A stretch of 64,000 bases of DNA, from positions 3,038,001 through 3,102,000 of the forward strand of contig CP076546.1 in assembly GCA_018889975.1 (NCBI GenBank). Direction: 5' to 3'. Position numbers and translations under genes: made by a program. Positions 25,012 to 34,146 of this stretch are shown in pieces. Source of the DNA: Bacillus sp. NP157 (lineage in GTDB: Bacteria > Pseudomonadota > Gammaproteobacteria > Xanthomonadales > Rhodanobacteraceae). Position 1 is the first letter of the stretch. Each line of letters begins with the position of its first letter. The notes beneath the pieces were generated by a model. It saw nothing but the letters and a program-made list of their open reading frames with translations. It searched no databases and was not told the origin of the DNA.

Positions 25012-26135
25012 CCCGCCCCCACCCGTAGGAGCGCGCCCGCGCGCGACAGCTCCTCGCGACCACCCACCCCCTCACCATCATCCGCAGAACCATCCACACC
25101 AAAACCACCCACACCAACACCATCAAAAAACCGCCCCACCAACGCATCCAGCGAAGCCCGCGGATCCACCCCCCGCCGCAACACCCACACCCCACGCGAC
25201 ACCGCACAGTCGACAAACCGCCGCCACCCCAGTTGTCCGCTGGCATAAGGCTGATCCTCGCTGAGCCGGGCAATCGCCTGCTCCCGCGGCAACGCCTCGA
25301 GCAATTCACCCTCCGCTGCTTCGCTCGAAAGCAAGACCGTCGCCACGATCTCCAAAGGCGCCGATGCCGGCCTGAAACCCTCGCCACGCAGGTCGATCTC
25401 GAACTTCTCCACGCCACTGCGTCGCCGGATCCGCGGAGCGGCCCGTACCCGGCGACGCGCCGACGCATCCAGCCAGGCAAGGCTCCCGTCGGCCACGTGC
25501 AGGTAGTTCGGCACGCCCGTCGCGCGCAGGCGGATCGGATCGACGAACACGCCGTCTTCCGCCAGCACGTCGTATCCGTCGAGGGCCGCCTGCAAGGTCA
25601 AGGTGGATTTACCCGCGCCCGAAGGGCCTAACAGCAACACGCCGCGGCCTTCGCTGCCGATGCACGCGGCGTGCAACGGCACGAGGTCCTGGCCGCGCGC
25701 GGCGAGCAGGTAAACCGCGAACTCGATCATCTCGTAGCGCACGTAGTAGGCATCGGCCAGCCGGTCGGCCGACACCGCGACCACCGCGCGACGCTGGCCG
25801 GGGATCACCGTGATGAAATTCGTGTCGTCGACGATGCCGACCAGCACGCCGCCACCCGAGGTCATCTTCACCGTCGGCGGCGGACCGGGCGGCGGGTTGC
25901 TTCGCGCGGGCAACAGGCGCAGTTCGACATGGAACACCGGCGGCACGGGGCCCAGCCGATGCGCCGGTAGCTTGTCGTAGGCCTCGCCGGCCATCGCCAG
26001 CAACGCTTCGCTGTTGCTGGCGAAGACGAACGAGGCACCGAGTGCCGGCCAGCTGCGCGCATACGGCAGGCGCAGGCGTTCCCCGAAGGGATCGATGGCG
26101 AAGTCGCGGGTGGTGCTGTCGTCGGTCGTGGCCAT
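25008..26135 (-). CDS. HPr-kinase-like (HprK-related) kinase
   Basis: 375 residues. An N-terminal about 145-residue domain precedes an HprK/PEPCK-type kinase core with VPLHAA (H155), P-loop GPSGAGKS (170-177) and AEDGVFVD. It lacks the full HPr kinase architecture. Such HprK-like proteins occur in RiPP loci (one phosphorylates a lasso-peptide terminus in paeninodin clusters) and in exopolysaccharide loci. The last residues (SRAGALLRVGAG) are encoded by a REP-like repeat, so the C-terminus has been extended by that element. The start at 26135 (MATTDDSTTR) is the most natural; the frame upstream crosses the palindrome. Confidence 0.78.
   Translation of the reverse strand: MATTDDSTTRDFAIDPFGERLRLPYARSWPALGASFVFASNSEALLAMAGEAYDKLPAHRLGPVPPVFHVELRLLPARSNPPPGPPPTVKMTSGGGVLVGIVDDTNFITVIPGQRRAVVAVSADRLADAYYVRYEMIEFAVYLLAARGQDLVPLHAACIGSEGRGVLLLGPSGAGKSTLTLQAALDGYDVLAEDGVFVDPIRLRATGVPNYLHVADGSLAWLDASARRRVRAAPRIRRRSGVEKFEIDLRGEGFRPASAPLEIVATVLLSSEAAEGELLEALPREQAIARLSEDQPYASGQLGWRRFVDCAVSRGVWVLRRGVDPRASLDALVGRFFDGVGVGGFGVDGSADDGEGVGGREELSRAGALLRVGAG
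25025..25046 (+). repeat. REP-like palindrome, copy 4 (translated as the HprK C-terminus)
   Basis: GTAGGAGCGCGC then CCGCGCGCGA. On the coding strand of the HprK-like gene the unit is read through as SRAGALLR, just before the stop at 25008. This shows insertion into, or extension of, the 3' end of that gene. Confidence 0.85.
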
Positions 26136-26158
26136 CGTCGCGGTCGCCGGGGTGAACC

Positions 26159-26239
26159 GCCGTAGGTGCCTTCCCGGCCGGGGAAGGTTGTGCCGTGGCC
26201 CGGTCGCAACCTCCCCATGGCGGCACGGCACTTACCGGC
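26159..26239. repeat. Nested inverted repeat, site A, in the HprK / radical SAM divergent promoter region
   Basis: Outer arms are GCCGTAGGTGCC (26159-26170) and GGCACTTACCGGC (26227-26239). Inner arms are GGGGAAGGTTGTG (26180-26192) and CGCAACCTCCCC (26205-26216). It lies about 23 bases from the HprK-like ATG and about 43 bases from the radical SAM ATG. A near-copy with the same arm order is found at 50594-50683. Possible regulator-binding site or structured leader. Confidence 0.6.
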
Positions 26240-26282
26240 ATACCTGCCGCGGCCATGGCCGCTTCATCCGGGCCTTTGTCAC

Positions 26283-27719
26283 ATGCTGAATATCCAGGTC
26301 GGCCATGCCTACTTCCTGCGCTACGACCGCAAGCAGTGGGAACGTGGCAAGCCCTACCCGCCCCTGGCGACGATCCAGGTGGCTGCCCTGCTGCGCCGCA
26401 TGGGCCATGCGGTCAGCCTGTTCGACGCCATGCTGGCCGAAGGCGTCGAGGACTATGCGCCGGCGCTGGACGCCCATGCGCCCGAGCTGGTCGTTTTCTA
26501 TGAAGACAATTTTAACTACCTGACCAAGATGTGCCTCGGTCGCATGCGCGAAGCCGCCTGCCAGATGATCGGCGAAGCGAAGGCACGCGGTGCACGGGTG
26601 TTGGTCGCCGGTTCCGATGCGTCCGACCATCCCGAGGCTTTCCTCGCCGCCGGCGCCGATGCCGTGCTCACGGGCGAAGGCATCGCCGCCCTCGTCGACC
26701 TGGTCCGCCGGCTCGAACGCGATCCCGGCCAGGACAACGACGCCTGGACCGATGGCCTTGCCGGCATCGCGACGCGTGCGCCCGCCGCGAGCCGCAAGAT
26801 ACGCCTGGGCGTGGTGCCGCCGGATGCGCGCATCAGCGGCCTGCCCGCGTGGGACCTCGTCGACATGCCGCGCTATCGCACGCTGTGGATGGAGCGCCAC
26901 GGCTATTTCAGCCTGAACATGGCCGCCTCGCGCGGCTGCCCGTTCCGCTGCAACTGGTGTGCGAAACCGATCTGGGGCAACCACTACAACCAGCGGCCCG
27001 CGCAGGAAGTCGCCGCGGAGATGACCTACCTGAAGCAGGCGTTCGCACCCGACCATATCTGGATGGCCGACGACATCTTCGGTTTCCACGTCGACTGGGT
27101 CAGCGACTTCGCCGCGGCGTTGCAGGCCAGCGACGGCTCCATTCCCTTCATGATCCAGACCCGCGCCGACCTTTCCAGCGAACGCATGGCGACCGCGCTC
27201 GCCGCCGCGGGATGCGTGGAAGCATGGATCGGCGCGGAAAGCGGCAGTCAGCGCGTGCTCGACCGGATGACCAAGGGCACCCGCGTGCCCGACCTCATCG
27301 CGGCACGCCATCGCCTCGGCGCGCATGGGATCCGTGTCGGCTTCTTCATCCAGCTGGGCTACCTGGGCGAGGAACTCGACGACCTGCTCGCCACGCGCGC
27401 ACTCGTTCGCGACGCCACGCCGGACGACATCGGCGTGAGCGTGTCGTATCCGCTGCCGGGCACGAAGTTCTTCGAGGAAGTGCGTGCGCAGCTGGGTCGC
27501 AAGACCCACTGGGAACAGAGCGACGACCTGGCGATGATGTTCCGCGGGGCCTACGACACGGCCTTCTATCGCGAGGTGCGCGACCTGTTGCATCGCGAGG
27601 TGACCGCGCCCGGCGCCGCGCTCGACGCCAGCTGGGCCGACCTGCTCTCGCGCGAAGCCGAACACCGCCACGCAGAACCCACGGTAGCGGGCTGGGCAAT
27701 GCAGGCATCGGGAACTTGA
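26283..27719 (+). CDS. B12-binding-type radical SAM enzyme (tailoring candidate)
   Basis: 478 residues. The N-terminal about 150 residues have the Rossmann-like B12-binding domain pattern (YPPLATIQVAALLRRMGHAV, then VLVAGSDASDHPEAFLAAG, VLTGEG), though no DxHxxG motif is seen. The radical SAM core has the [4Fe-4S] site C219-x3-C223-x2-C226 (RGCPFRCNWC) and later GAESGSQRVLDRMTKG. Relatives (BchE/hopanoid-like class) carry out methylations, cyclisations or other C-H chemistry. The ATG at 26283 follows the palindrome; the frame from 26166 is non-coding upstream. It is coupled to the nucleotidyltransferase gene (2-base gap). Substrate unknown. Confidence 0.85.
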   Translation: MLNIQVGHAYFLRYDRKQWERGKPYPPLATIQVAALLRRMGHAVSLFDAMLAEGVEDYAPALDAHAPELVVFYEDNFNYLTKMCLGRMREAACQMIGEAKARGARVLVAGSDASDHPEAFLAAGADAVLTGEGIAALVDLVRRLERDPGQDNDAWTDGLAGIATRAPAASRKIRLGVVPPDARISGLPAWDLVDMPRYRTLWMERHGYFSLNMAASRGCPFRCNWCAKPIWGNHYNQRPAQEVAAEMTYLKQAFAPDHIWMADDIFGFHVDWVSDFAAALQASDGSIPFMIQTRADLSSERMATALAAAGCVEAWIGAESGSQRVLDRMTKGTRVPDLIAARHRLGAHGIRVGFFIQLGYLGEELDDLLATRALVRDATPDDIGVSVSYPLPGTKFFEEVRAQLGRKTHWEQSDDLAMMFRGAYDTAFYREVRDLLHREVTAPGAALDASWADLLSREAEHRHAEPTVAGWAMQASGT

Positions 27720-27721
27720 GC

Positions 27722-28930
27722 ATGCTGCCGCCGCTGCCGACGCTGAAGCACGGGCTTTCGCGCACTACCGAAGCCCTGGCCGCCGAACTGGCACTGGCCC
27801 GCGCTGGCTCGCCCGAGCCGGACTGGACCGCGCTGGAATGGCGCCTGGCCAGCGCCGCCGCCGTCGCGCATGGCGTCTCGCCGCTGCTCGCGGGATTCTC
27901 CACATGGGCGCAGCCGGGCTGGCAGGCCTTCCTCGCCGCGCAGCGCGAGCATGTCGAGATCCGCCAGCAACGCATCGCCTCGCTGGTCGCGCGCATCGAC
28001 GCGCGTGCCCGGCGGATGGGCTTGCCGCTGCTCGCACTGAAGGGCGTGGCGCTGCATGGACTCGGCATCTACGTCGCCGGCGAACGGCCCATGGCCGACA
28101 TCGACCTGTTGATCCGCCCGCGCGATGCGGGCGTGGTCGACGCCTTGCTGGCCGAGCTCGGTTACCAGGAATCGTTCCGGCAGTGGAAACACCGGGTGTT
28201 CAAGCCCGTCGACGGCGTGGCCGTACGCGGCCTCGGCGAACACCGCGACGCGCCGGTCAATATCGAGGTGCACACCCGCATCCACGAACGGCTGCCGATC
28301 CACACCGTCGACATCACCGACACGGTTTGGCCCGACGACGCCGCGCCAGGCATCAATCCGTATCCCTCTCGCGGCGCCCTGATGGCGCACCTGCTGCTGC
28401 ACGCCGCGGGCAATATCTGCGGCCGCAGCCTGCGCCTGCTCCACCTGCACGACATCGCCCAGCTCGCCCGGCGCATGCGCCGCGACGAATGGGACGTGCT
28501 GTGGGCCTCGGGCGAGCGACCGTGGTGGGCCTGGCCGCCACTACGCGTCGCCGCGATGTATTTCCCCGGTACGATTCCACGCATGGTGCTCGACCGCCTG
28601 CGTCGCACCTGCCCGCCACTGCTGCGGCTCGCCGCGCGCCGGCAGACCCTCACCAGCGTCTCCTGCTCCGCACTGTGGCTCAACCTCCTCCCCGGCGCCG
28701 AGTGGTCGCGCACCCCCGCCGACATCACCCGCCTGCTTATCAACCGCGTGCGGCCGACCCAGGAAAGCCGCGACGAACGCGCCGACATGCTGCGCACCCA
28801 GGTATGGCTGCAAGGCCAGGACTGGGTCCGCCGCGGCCACGTCACCCGCCTCATCACCGGCCTCACCCGCCCCGTCCCCCGCATGGACACCCTCTACGTC
28901 ATCCGCGCCGCCTTGGCCGAACACGCCTAG
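27722..28930 (+). CDS. Nucleotidyltransferase-family protein (PF14907-like)
   Basis: 402 residues. The core contains LLALKGVALHGLGIYVAGERPMADIDLLIRP (quoted for its position at about 100-130; the DID pair is the metal site), then NIEVHTRIHERLP and a helical tail with a double-histidine segment (LLHLHDIAQLARRM). This is the pattern of the uncharacterised NTP_transf_5 family, which recurs in lasso-peptide and exopolysaccharide loci together with HprK-like kinases and ABC exporters. It follows the radical SAM gene by two bases, so it is in the same operon. The reaction is unknown; nucleotidyl transfer to a peptide or sugar is the inference. Confidence 0.8.
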   Translation: MLPPLPTLKHGLSRTTEALAAELALARAGSPEPDWTALEWRLASAAAVAHGVSPLLAGFSTWAQPGWQAFLAAQREHVEIRQQRIASLVARIDARARRMGLPLLALKGVALHGLGIYVAGERPMADIDLLIRPRDAGVVDALLAELGYQESFRQWKHRVFKPVDGVAVRGLGEHRDAPVNIEVHTRIHERLPIHTVDITDTVWPDDAAPGINPYPSRGALMAHLLLHAAGNICGRSLRLLHLHDIAQLARRMRRDEWDVLWASGERPWWAWPPLRVAAMYFPGTIPRMVLDRLRRTCPPLLRLAARRQTLTSVSCSALWLNLLPGAEWSRTPADITRLLINRVRPTQESRDERADMLRTQVWLQGQDWVRRGHVTRLITGLTRPVPRMDTLYVIRAALAEHA

Positions 28931-29269
28931 CCCCCGCCGAACACGACGATTCTCATGTAGGAGCGCGCCTGCGCGCGACTTCGTCAGCTGAAGCGTGTTG
29001 GATACGCGCTGCTCGTACACGGATGGTCACGACACTCTTTTGACCGATTTTCTTAGCGATCATTCTTGCTACGCATTTATCGCTTCCTAGATCACATGCG
29101 GATACAAGCGAATTTATGCCGCGTGAGTCATCGCGATGCAGAAACTTCTCACCATAGAATAATTCCGAAAACGTCATTGCCGTTACGCCGATCACGCTGC
29201 ACCGAAAGACGAGCCCGCGCGGGATGTCTAGACTTCGCGCCCTTCGTAACGATCGATTCGGAGCACCGT
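28931..29269. other. 339-base gap before the RHS gene
   Basis: It begins with a REP-like unit and then turns A/T-rich, marking the left edge of the island. A TTGACC (29040-29045) could be a -35 box, but no good -10 follows at the right distance. GGAG at 29260 serves the RHS start. No gene is supported here. Confidence 0.5.
28957..28978 (+). repeat. REP-like palindrome, copy 5
   Basis: A consensus single unit (GTAGGAGCGCGC then CTGCGCGCGA) 26 bases after the nucleotidyltransferase stop. It lies at the boundary between high-GC DNA and the RHS island. Confidence 0.85.
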
Positions 29270-32200
29270 GTGCCAAGGAACCGCTTTTGCCGAACGGCTG
29301 TCGCCACCCTTTCAGCTATCGCCTCGTCGCAGGCGCTCGCCGTCGATGTCGACGCCTCCTTCGAGTACCAGATTCTTCAGAACGGCCAGCCGGCACGCTA
29401 CCTGAGCGATGTGAATCAAGCCGCCACGGAGATTGTCTCCATTGCGTGCGAGAAGTATCAATTCACAGGCTGCGAGCTGACGGGCGTCAGCTTTTTCAAT
29501 TCCCTTTACACCGCCGCCTATAACTACATAGACCAGAATGGCGCTCATTACCGCTCTACCGTGTGGGGCTACCGCTACTACGCGTGCGACGTATCCCCGA
29601 CCCTGTACTTTGTCGAGAAGGACGGCCGGGAATCGGGGCCGTATGCCAATCGCACCCGCACTCCGCCCCCACTAGGCGGCAGGCCGGTGTGCCGACTGAC
29701 CCTTGACCCGGGCTCTGACGTGGAAAAGCAGTCGGAGCTTGGACGCGGCGACTGTCGAACCCGGCCCAACGCTGGCAATCCAATCAATGTAGGACTAGGC
29801 AACAAGTACCAAGAGGTTGTCGATATCTTGCCCACGAGCGCATCACCGCTTCAGTGGTCGCGCTTTTACAACAGCGGAATCGTGCGGGATGGCGCGAAAG
29901 CAGCGAACGACGGAACACTGGTCGAACCGACGCTGTCGCGGCTTGGCAACCGTTGGCGGGGTACCTATGACAGGTCGATCGTGCAGGTCGACGGAGCCAG
30001 GCACGTTCGCTTGATGCGGCACACGGGCGAGCGAATCGACTTCGTCGAGGAGGATGGTCATTACCGGAGCACGGTCGATCCTAGAGGCATGCTCGTTCGC
30101 GACGGAAGCTCCTGGCAGTACCACGACGGAAACGTCGATATCGAGCGCTACGATGCCGAAGGTCGTCTGACAGATCTGAACCCTGGCACGTCACAGCATG
30201 TTCGCTTCCGGTATTCCGAGGAATTGATGGAGGCGACCGACCTGCAAGGACGATCGCTTGCGTTCAGCTATGACGAGCTCGGTCGTATCGCTAGCATCCG
30301 CGATCGATCAGGCGTGTCTGTCAGCTACACCTATGCCGAAGATTCCGAAAGGTCGGCCGACCTCCTATCGGCCACCTATCCGGACGGCACCTCACATCAA
30401 TACAAGTACAACGAGCGATCCTACGCTGCCATCGATTTGCCTCACGCCCTCACAGGCATCGTTGACGAAACCGGAAAACGGTTCGCCAGCTTCTACTATG
30501 ACGAGACTGGCCGAGCCATTCGCAGCGAACACGCGAATGGGGTGGCAAGGACGTCGCTCAACCGAGAGGCCGATGGCACGGTAAACGTCACTGGCCCAAT
30601 GGGCGCCGTCAACACGTTTCGATATGCTGATGTCAAGGGCGTTCGACGTCTCGTGGGCGTCGACCAGCCAGAAGGATCTGGCTGCGGTGCTGCGTTCTCC
30701 AAGCTTGACTATCACGCCGACGGCACGCTGAGGAGCACCGTCGACTTCGACGGCCAGGTTACCGATTACACCCACGACAGTAACGGACACGAGGTCAGTC
30801 GTACCGAGGCCTCTGGCACTCCCATAGCACGTTCAATCCGCACAGAGTGGAGTGCTGACCTATCGCTCCCGACAAAGATCACCCTGCCCGGCCGGGAGGA
30901 ACGCCTCACCTACGATGACGCCGGCAACCTCACCCGGCGTGAGCTGTGGGCCGCCATCGATCCGGCGGTAAAAGATGCCCCGCTGTCGCTTTCGCGGTCG
31001 TGGAAATTCACGTATGACGTCGATGGACGCCTCCTCATGGAAGAAGGACCGCGCAGCGATACCACGACGCCCGGCCTTCTCCAGCGCTACACCTACCATG
31101 CCTCGGCGGCTGCAAACTGCGGCAGCGGTTCGGCCTGCGACTATCGGAAGGGTGATCTATGGACGGTCGAAAACGCCCTCGGTCACAAGCATGAAATCCT
31201 TCGATTCGACGCATCCGGTCGCGTCCTCACCGAGCGGCTAGCATCAGGCACCCAGGTCGAAAGCCAGTACACCCCGCGCGGCTGGCTTCTGTCGCGCACG
31301 GAAACACACACCGACGGCACCGTTGCCACGACCTCGTTGACCTACAACGAACGTGGCGACGTGACGTCGATCACGGATGCCGATGGCGTCAAGCTCACCT
31401 TCGAATACGATGCCGCCGGCCGCCTCATCATGGTGGCTAACCCGTCCAACCATCGCCTGATGTTTGAACTGGACAAGGCTGGCAACCGCATTCGTGAAAC
31501 GGGCTATGACTCGTTCTTCCTGAAGACCCAGCTCACCCGCACGTTCGACGCCCTCGGCCGCATGGAGACTGAGCAGGGCGAGGGTATCGGACGCTTCACC
31601 TTTACCTACGACGAAGTGGGCCGTCCGACGGGCGTGGTCGACGGCGATGGTCGTCGCAGCAGCACCTCATACGATGCGCTCGGTCGCCTGCGAGAGGCTG
31701 TCGGCGACCTCGGCGGAAAAGAGGCTAGCGTCAATGCCACTCATGACCCTCTGGATCAGGTGACATCGATCGTTGATCCCGACGCCGTCACCACCCGATA
31801 CCTCACCACGGGGCTGGGCGACCTTGCCAGCGTCGAAAGCCCGGATGGGGGCGAAGCCTACGATGAGCACGACGCTGCCGGCTTGGTGAGCAAACACGAA
31901 GGCGCGGGTGGCGTTGGCAGCTTCACCCTGACTCGTGACGCCCTCGGCCGCCCGCTGAAGATGGCGTATCTCGACCCTTCGACTGATGCGACCTACACGT
32001 ACGACATGCCCGATAGCGCTTGCCCTGGCGACAAACGCAACGCCATCGGCCATCTGTCGGCAATGTCCACCGCCAGGGGTTCGACGTTGCTGTGCTACGA
32101 CGCAGCCGGGAACGTGACACGGCGAATCCAGCGCTGGGGTACGACGCTCAAGATAGCGAACTACGCCTACACCAAGGCCGGGCGCCTCGCTTCCATGGGC

Positions 32201-33769
32201 GTGGACGGTGGCGCGATGGTGTTGTATCGCTATGACATCGACGGCAAGGTCAATGGCGTGAAGGTCGAACAGGCTGGCGTATCCACCGACCTCATTACAA
32301 AAGTCGCCTACCGCCCCTTCGACAATATCGAGAGCTGGACGTACGGCAACGGTTACACGTTCTTGAACAGCCGTGACAAGGCCGGACGCGTCACGGCCTG
32401 GGGTGGTCTGGACCCCAACGGATCAAACTATTGGCTCGACCCGTCTCCTGGCGGCGACATCCGGGCGGACGTCACCCGAGGGGCCGCCTACGCCTTCAAT
32501 CACAACGGACTGGGCTATCTGGATGAAGTGAGGGACTACAACACCGGGTCTAACCTGCTGTCGTTCGACTACAACGCCAGCGGCGACCGCCTGGCTCTCA
32601 GGAACGGCGGTGTCACGGACACATACGTTTATCAGCCAGGCACCCATCGACTGACCATGGCCGAGGGCAAGGCCCGTCGCTACGACGACGCGGGCAACCT
32701 CATCGCACTCGGCGATGCCACCCTGACCTACGATGGCGCGGCGCGCCTGGCCTCCGCCAGCGAACAGGGCCGGACCGTTGTGAGCTACGGCTACGATGGC
32801 GAGGGTAACCGCATCGCCCGTACCGTCGCATCGGCCGGGAAGACGACCCTGACCCTGTTCGATGAGGAGGGACGCTGGCTTGCCGACTATGACGAGCTCG
32901 GAAGGGTCTCCAAGCAAGCGGTTTGGATGGACGAGCTGCTCGTTGGCCTCGTCGTCGACGGCAAGCTGTACTACGTGGGACCCGATCACCTCGGCTCCCC
33001 TCGCGAGATCCTCGACCCCGTTCGAAACACGATTGTGTGGCGGTGGTGGCACAACCGCGATCCGTTCGGGTCGACGCATCCTGAAGAAGACCCGGACGGC
33101 GATGGGGCAATGTTTACCTTCGATCTTCGTTTCCCCGGCCAGCGCTATGACAATGTGACGGGCCTGCATGCCAATGGAGCCCGGGACTACGATCCGTCGG
33201 TAGGCCGCTACATCCAGGTTGATCCGATTGGTCTGTCCGGCGGACTGAATCCGTATGTGTACGTCACCAATAGGCCGCTGACTGCTATCGACCCATTGGG
33301 CTTAGTGAAGTGGGATGGATACGTCGAAACGTTTTCCATCTCCCCCCTTCTCGCCGCAGGCGCTTACAAGTTTGGTCTGATATCGGAGTGTATCGATGGA
33401 CGACGTGCTGCCGTCATGGTTAATGCGGCGGGACTTGGGATCGGACTAGGATTCAAGATCTCACCAACGGTATCCGGTGCCGGCTCTACCGTCAGCTTCG
33501 AAGACCGCATGAGCCACATCGATCCGAACATTCTCAACGGGTGGTTTGTAGCCTACAGTGCTGGCGCGGCCGTACATCGTGGGTATGGTCTATCAACGTT
33601 CCAGCTCGGCGGAGTCGGACGTCAGCTCGCCAAACCTGAAAAGTCTGGCGCTTTCGCAAAACCGTCCTTCGGTCCCGAGAGAGGCTTCGAGCTTGGCGCG
33701 GGAGTCATAGCCGGCCGCAGCAGTGTCGACAAAGTCGAATGGACGCAGTGCGGTTGCGCAGCCAGATGA
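29270..33769 (+). CDS. Secreted RHS-repeat protein, candidate polymorphic toxin
   Basis: 1499 residues from a GTG with GGAG six bases upstream. A signal peptide (NRFCRTAVATLSAIASSQALA) precedes a short N-domain, a DUF6531-like motif (NPINVGLGNKYQEV, RFYNSG) and a long array of YD/RHS repeats (YDEAGRL-like). The RHS core ends in the canonical hyper-conserved stretch RYIQVDPIGLSGGLNPYVYV and DPLGL at residue 1341. The variable C-terminal domain is 154 residues, glycine-rich (AAGLGIGLGFKISP) with no toxin motif recognised. Base use is more A/T-rich than its neighbours. Candidate immunity genes follow directly. Export by Sec, rather than type VI effector loading, is suggested by the signal peptide. 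Confidence 0.88.
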   Translation: MPRNRFCRTAVATLSAIASSQALAVDVDASFEYQILQNGQPARYLSDVNQAATEIVSIACEKYQFTGCELTGVSFFNSLYTAAYNYIDQNGAHYRSTVWGYRYYACDVSPTLYFVEKDGRESGPYANRTRTPPPLGGRPVCRLTLDPGSDVEKQSELGRGDCRTRPNAGNPINVGLGNKYQEVVDILPTSASPLQWSRFYNSGIVRDGAKAANDGTLVEPTLSRLGNRWRGTYDRSIVQVDGARHVRLMRHTGERIDFVEEDGHYRSTVDPRGMLVRDGSSWQYHDGNVDIERYDAEGRLTDLNPGTSQHVRFRYSEELMEATDLQGRSLAFSYDELGRIASIRDRSGVSVSYTYAEDSERSADLLSATYPDGTSHQYKYNERSYAAIDLPHALTGIVDETGKRFASFYYDETGRAIRSEHANGVARTSLNREADGTVNVTGPMGAVNTFRYADVKGVRRLVGVDQPEGSGCGAAFSKLDYHADGTLRSTVDFDGQVTDYTHDSNGHEVSRTEASGTPIARSIRTEWSADLSLPTKITLPGREERLTYDDAGNLTRRELWAAIDPAVKDAPLSLSRSWKFTYDVDGRLLMEEGPRSDTTTPGLLQRYTYHASAAANCGSGSACDYRKGDLWTVENALGHKHEILRFDASGRVLTERLASGTQVESQYTPRGWLLSRTETHTDGTVATTSLTYNERGDVTSITDADGVKLTFEYDAAGRLIMVANPSNHRLMFELDKAGNRIRETGYDSFFLKTQLTRTFDALGRMETEQGEGIGRFTFTYDEVGRPTGVVDGDGRRSSTSYDALGRLREAVGDLGGKEASVNATHDPLDQVTSIVDPDAVTTRYLTTGLGDLASVESPDGGEAYDEHDAAGLVSKHEGAGGVGSFTLTRDALGRPLKMAYLDPSTDATYTYDMPDSACPGDKRNAIGHLSAMSTARGSTLLCYDAAGNVTRRIQRWGTTLKIANYAYTKAGRLASMGVDGGAMVLYRYDIDGKVNGVKVEQAGVSTDLITKVAYRPFDNIESWTYGNGYTFLNSRDKAGRVTAWGGLDPNGSNYWLDPSPGGDIRADVTRGAAYAFNHNGLGYLDEVRDYNTGSNLLSFDYNASGDRLALRNGGVTDTYVYQPGTHRLTMAEGKARRYDDAGNLIALGDATLTYDGAARLASASEQGRTVVSYGYDGEGNRIARTVASAGKTTLTLFDEEGRWLADYDELGRVSKQAVWMDELLVGLVVDGKLYYVGPDHLGSPREILDPVRNTIVWRWWHNRDPFGSTHPEEDPDGDGAMFTFDLRFPGQRYDNVTGLHANGARDYDPSVGRYIQVDPIGLSGGLNPYVYVTNRPLTAIDPLGLVKWDGYVETFSISPLLAAGAYKFGLISECIDGRRAAVMVNAAGLGIGLGFKISPTVSGAGSTVSFEDRMSHIDPNILNGWFVAYSAGAAVHRGYGLSTFQLGGVGRQLAKPEKSGAFAKPSFGPERGFELGAGVIAGRSSVDKVEWTQCGCAAR

Positions 33770-33957
33770 GCAAGCTTCTCAGAGTGATTCACGCGGCATT
33801 CGCTGGTTCAATCGCTTCACTTATCCTTGTCATCGTGCCCTGGCAATTGGCGACTGAGTGGGAATACTTGAGGGCATGGAATTTGTCAGATATCCATCGA
33901 TTCCTGCCAGTCGTGTATCTGACGGCTTTCGTTATCAGCTATCGGCGCAAGCGATGA
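33766..33957 (+). CDS. Small two-helix membrane protein, candidate immunity protein
   Basis: 63 residues, starting at an ATGA overlap with the RHS stop. Two hydrophobic segments (about 8-26 and 45-58) separated by a polar loop (ATEWEYLRAWNLSD) indicate an inner-membrane hairpin. A clear paralogue makes up the last 65 residues of the protein at 34147-34872. Position immediately after the variable RHS tip is the standard place of an immunity gene, so it may protect against the RHS C-terminal domain (inference). Confidence 0.7.
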   Translation: MSKLLRVIHAAFAGSIASLILVIVPWQLATEWEYLRAWNLSDIHRFLPVVYLTAFVISYRRKR

Positions 33958-34146
33958 AACGATCAAAGTCACCATCGTCTTGTCTAACAATGGTCGGCTG
34001 GCCAGTAGCAGGACACACTAATATCTAATTCGCATTGCGCCTCTAGAGCTGGTGATCTTCTCTCAAGCGGACTGCGATTGTAATGACAACTCGAGCGTGG
34101 CCGCAGAGAACATACTCCGCGGCCACCGCCTCGTCACGAAACCCAG

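Noticed and set aside
26136-26282. Small peptide precursor gene in the divergent intergenic region
   Set aside because: Open frames there (for example from 26195) are shadows running into the radical SAM gene and have no leader/core pattern.
23314-28930. Lasso-peptide locus
   Set aside because: The transglutaminase-like B protein, the PqqD-like leader-binding protein and the asparagine-synthetase-like C protein are all missing; only the kinase, nucleotidyltransferase and exporter are shared.
28953-29177. Minus-strand frame of about 75 codons in the gap before the RHS gene
   Set aside because: Its C-terminus is formed by a REP unit, it has no ribosome-binding site, and it overlaps the RHS leader region; most likely chance.
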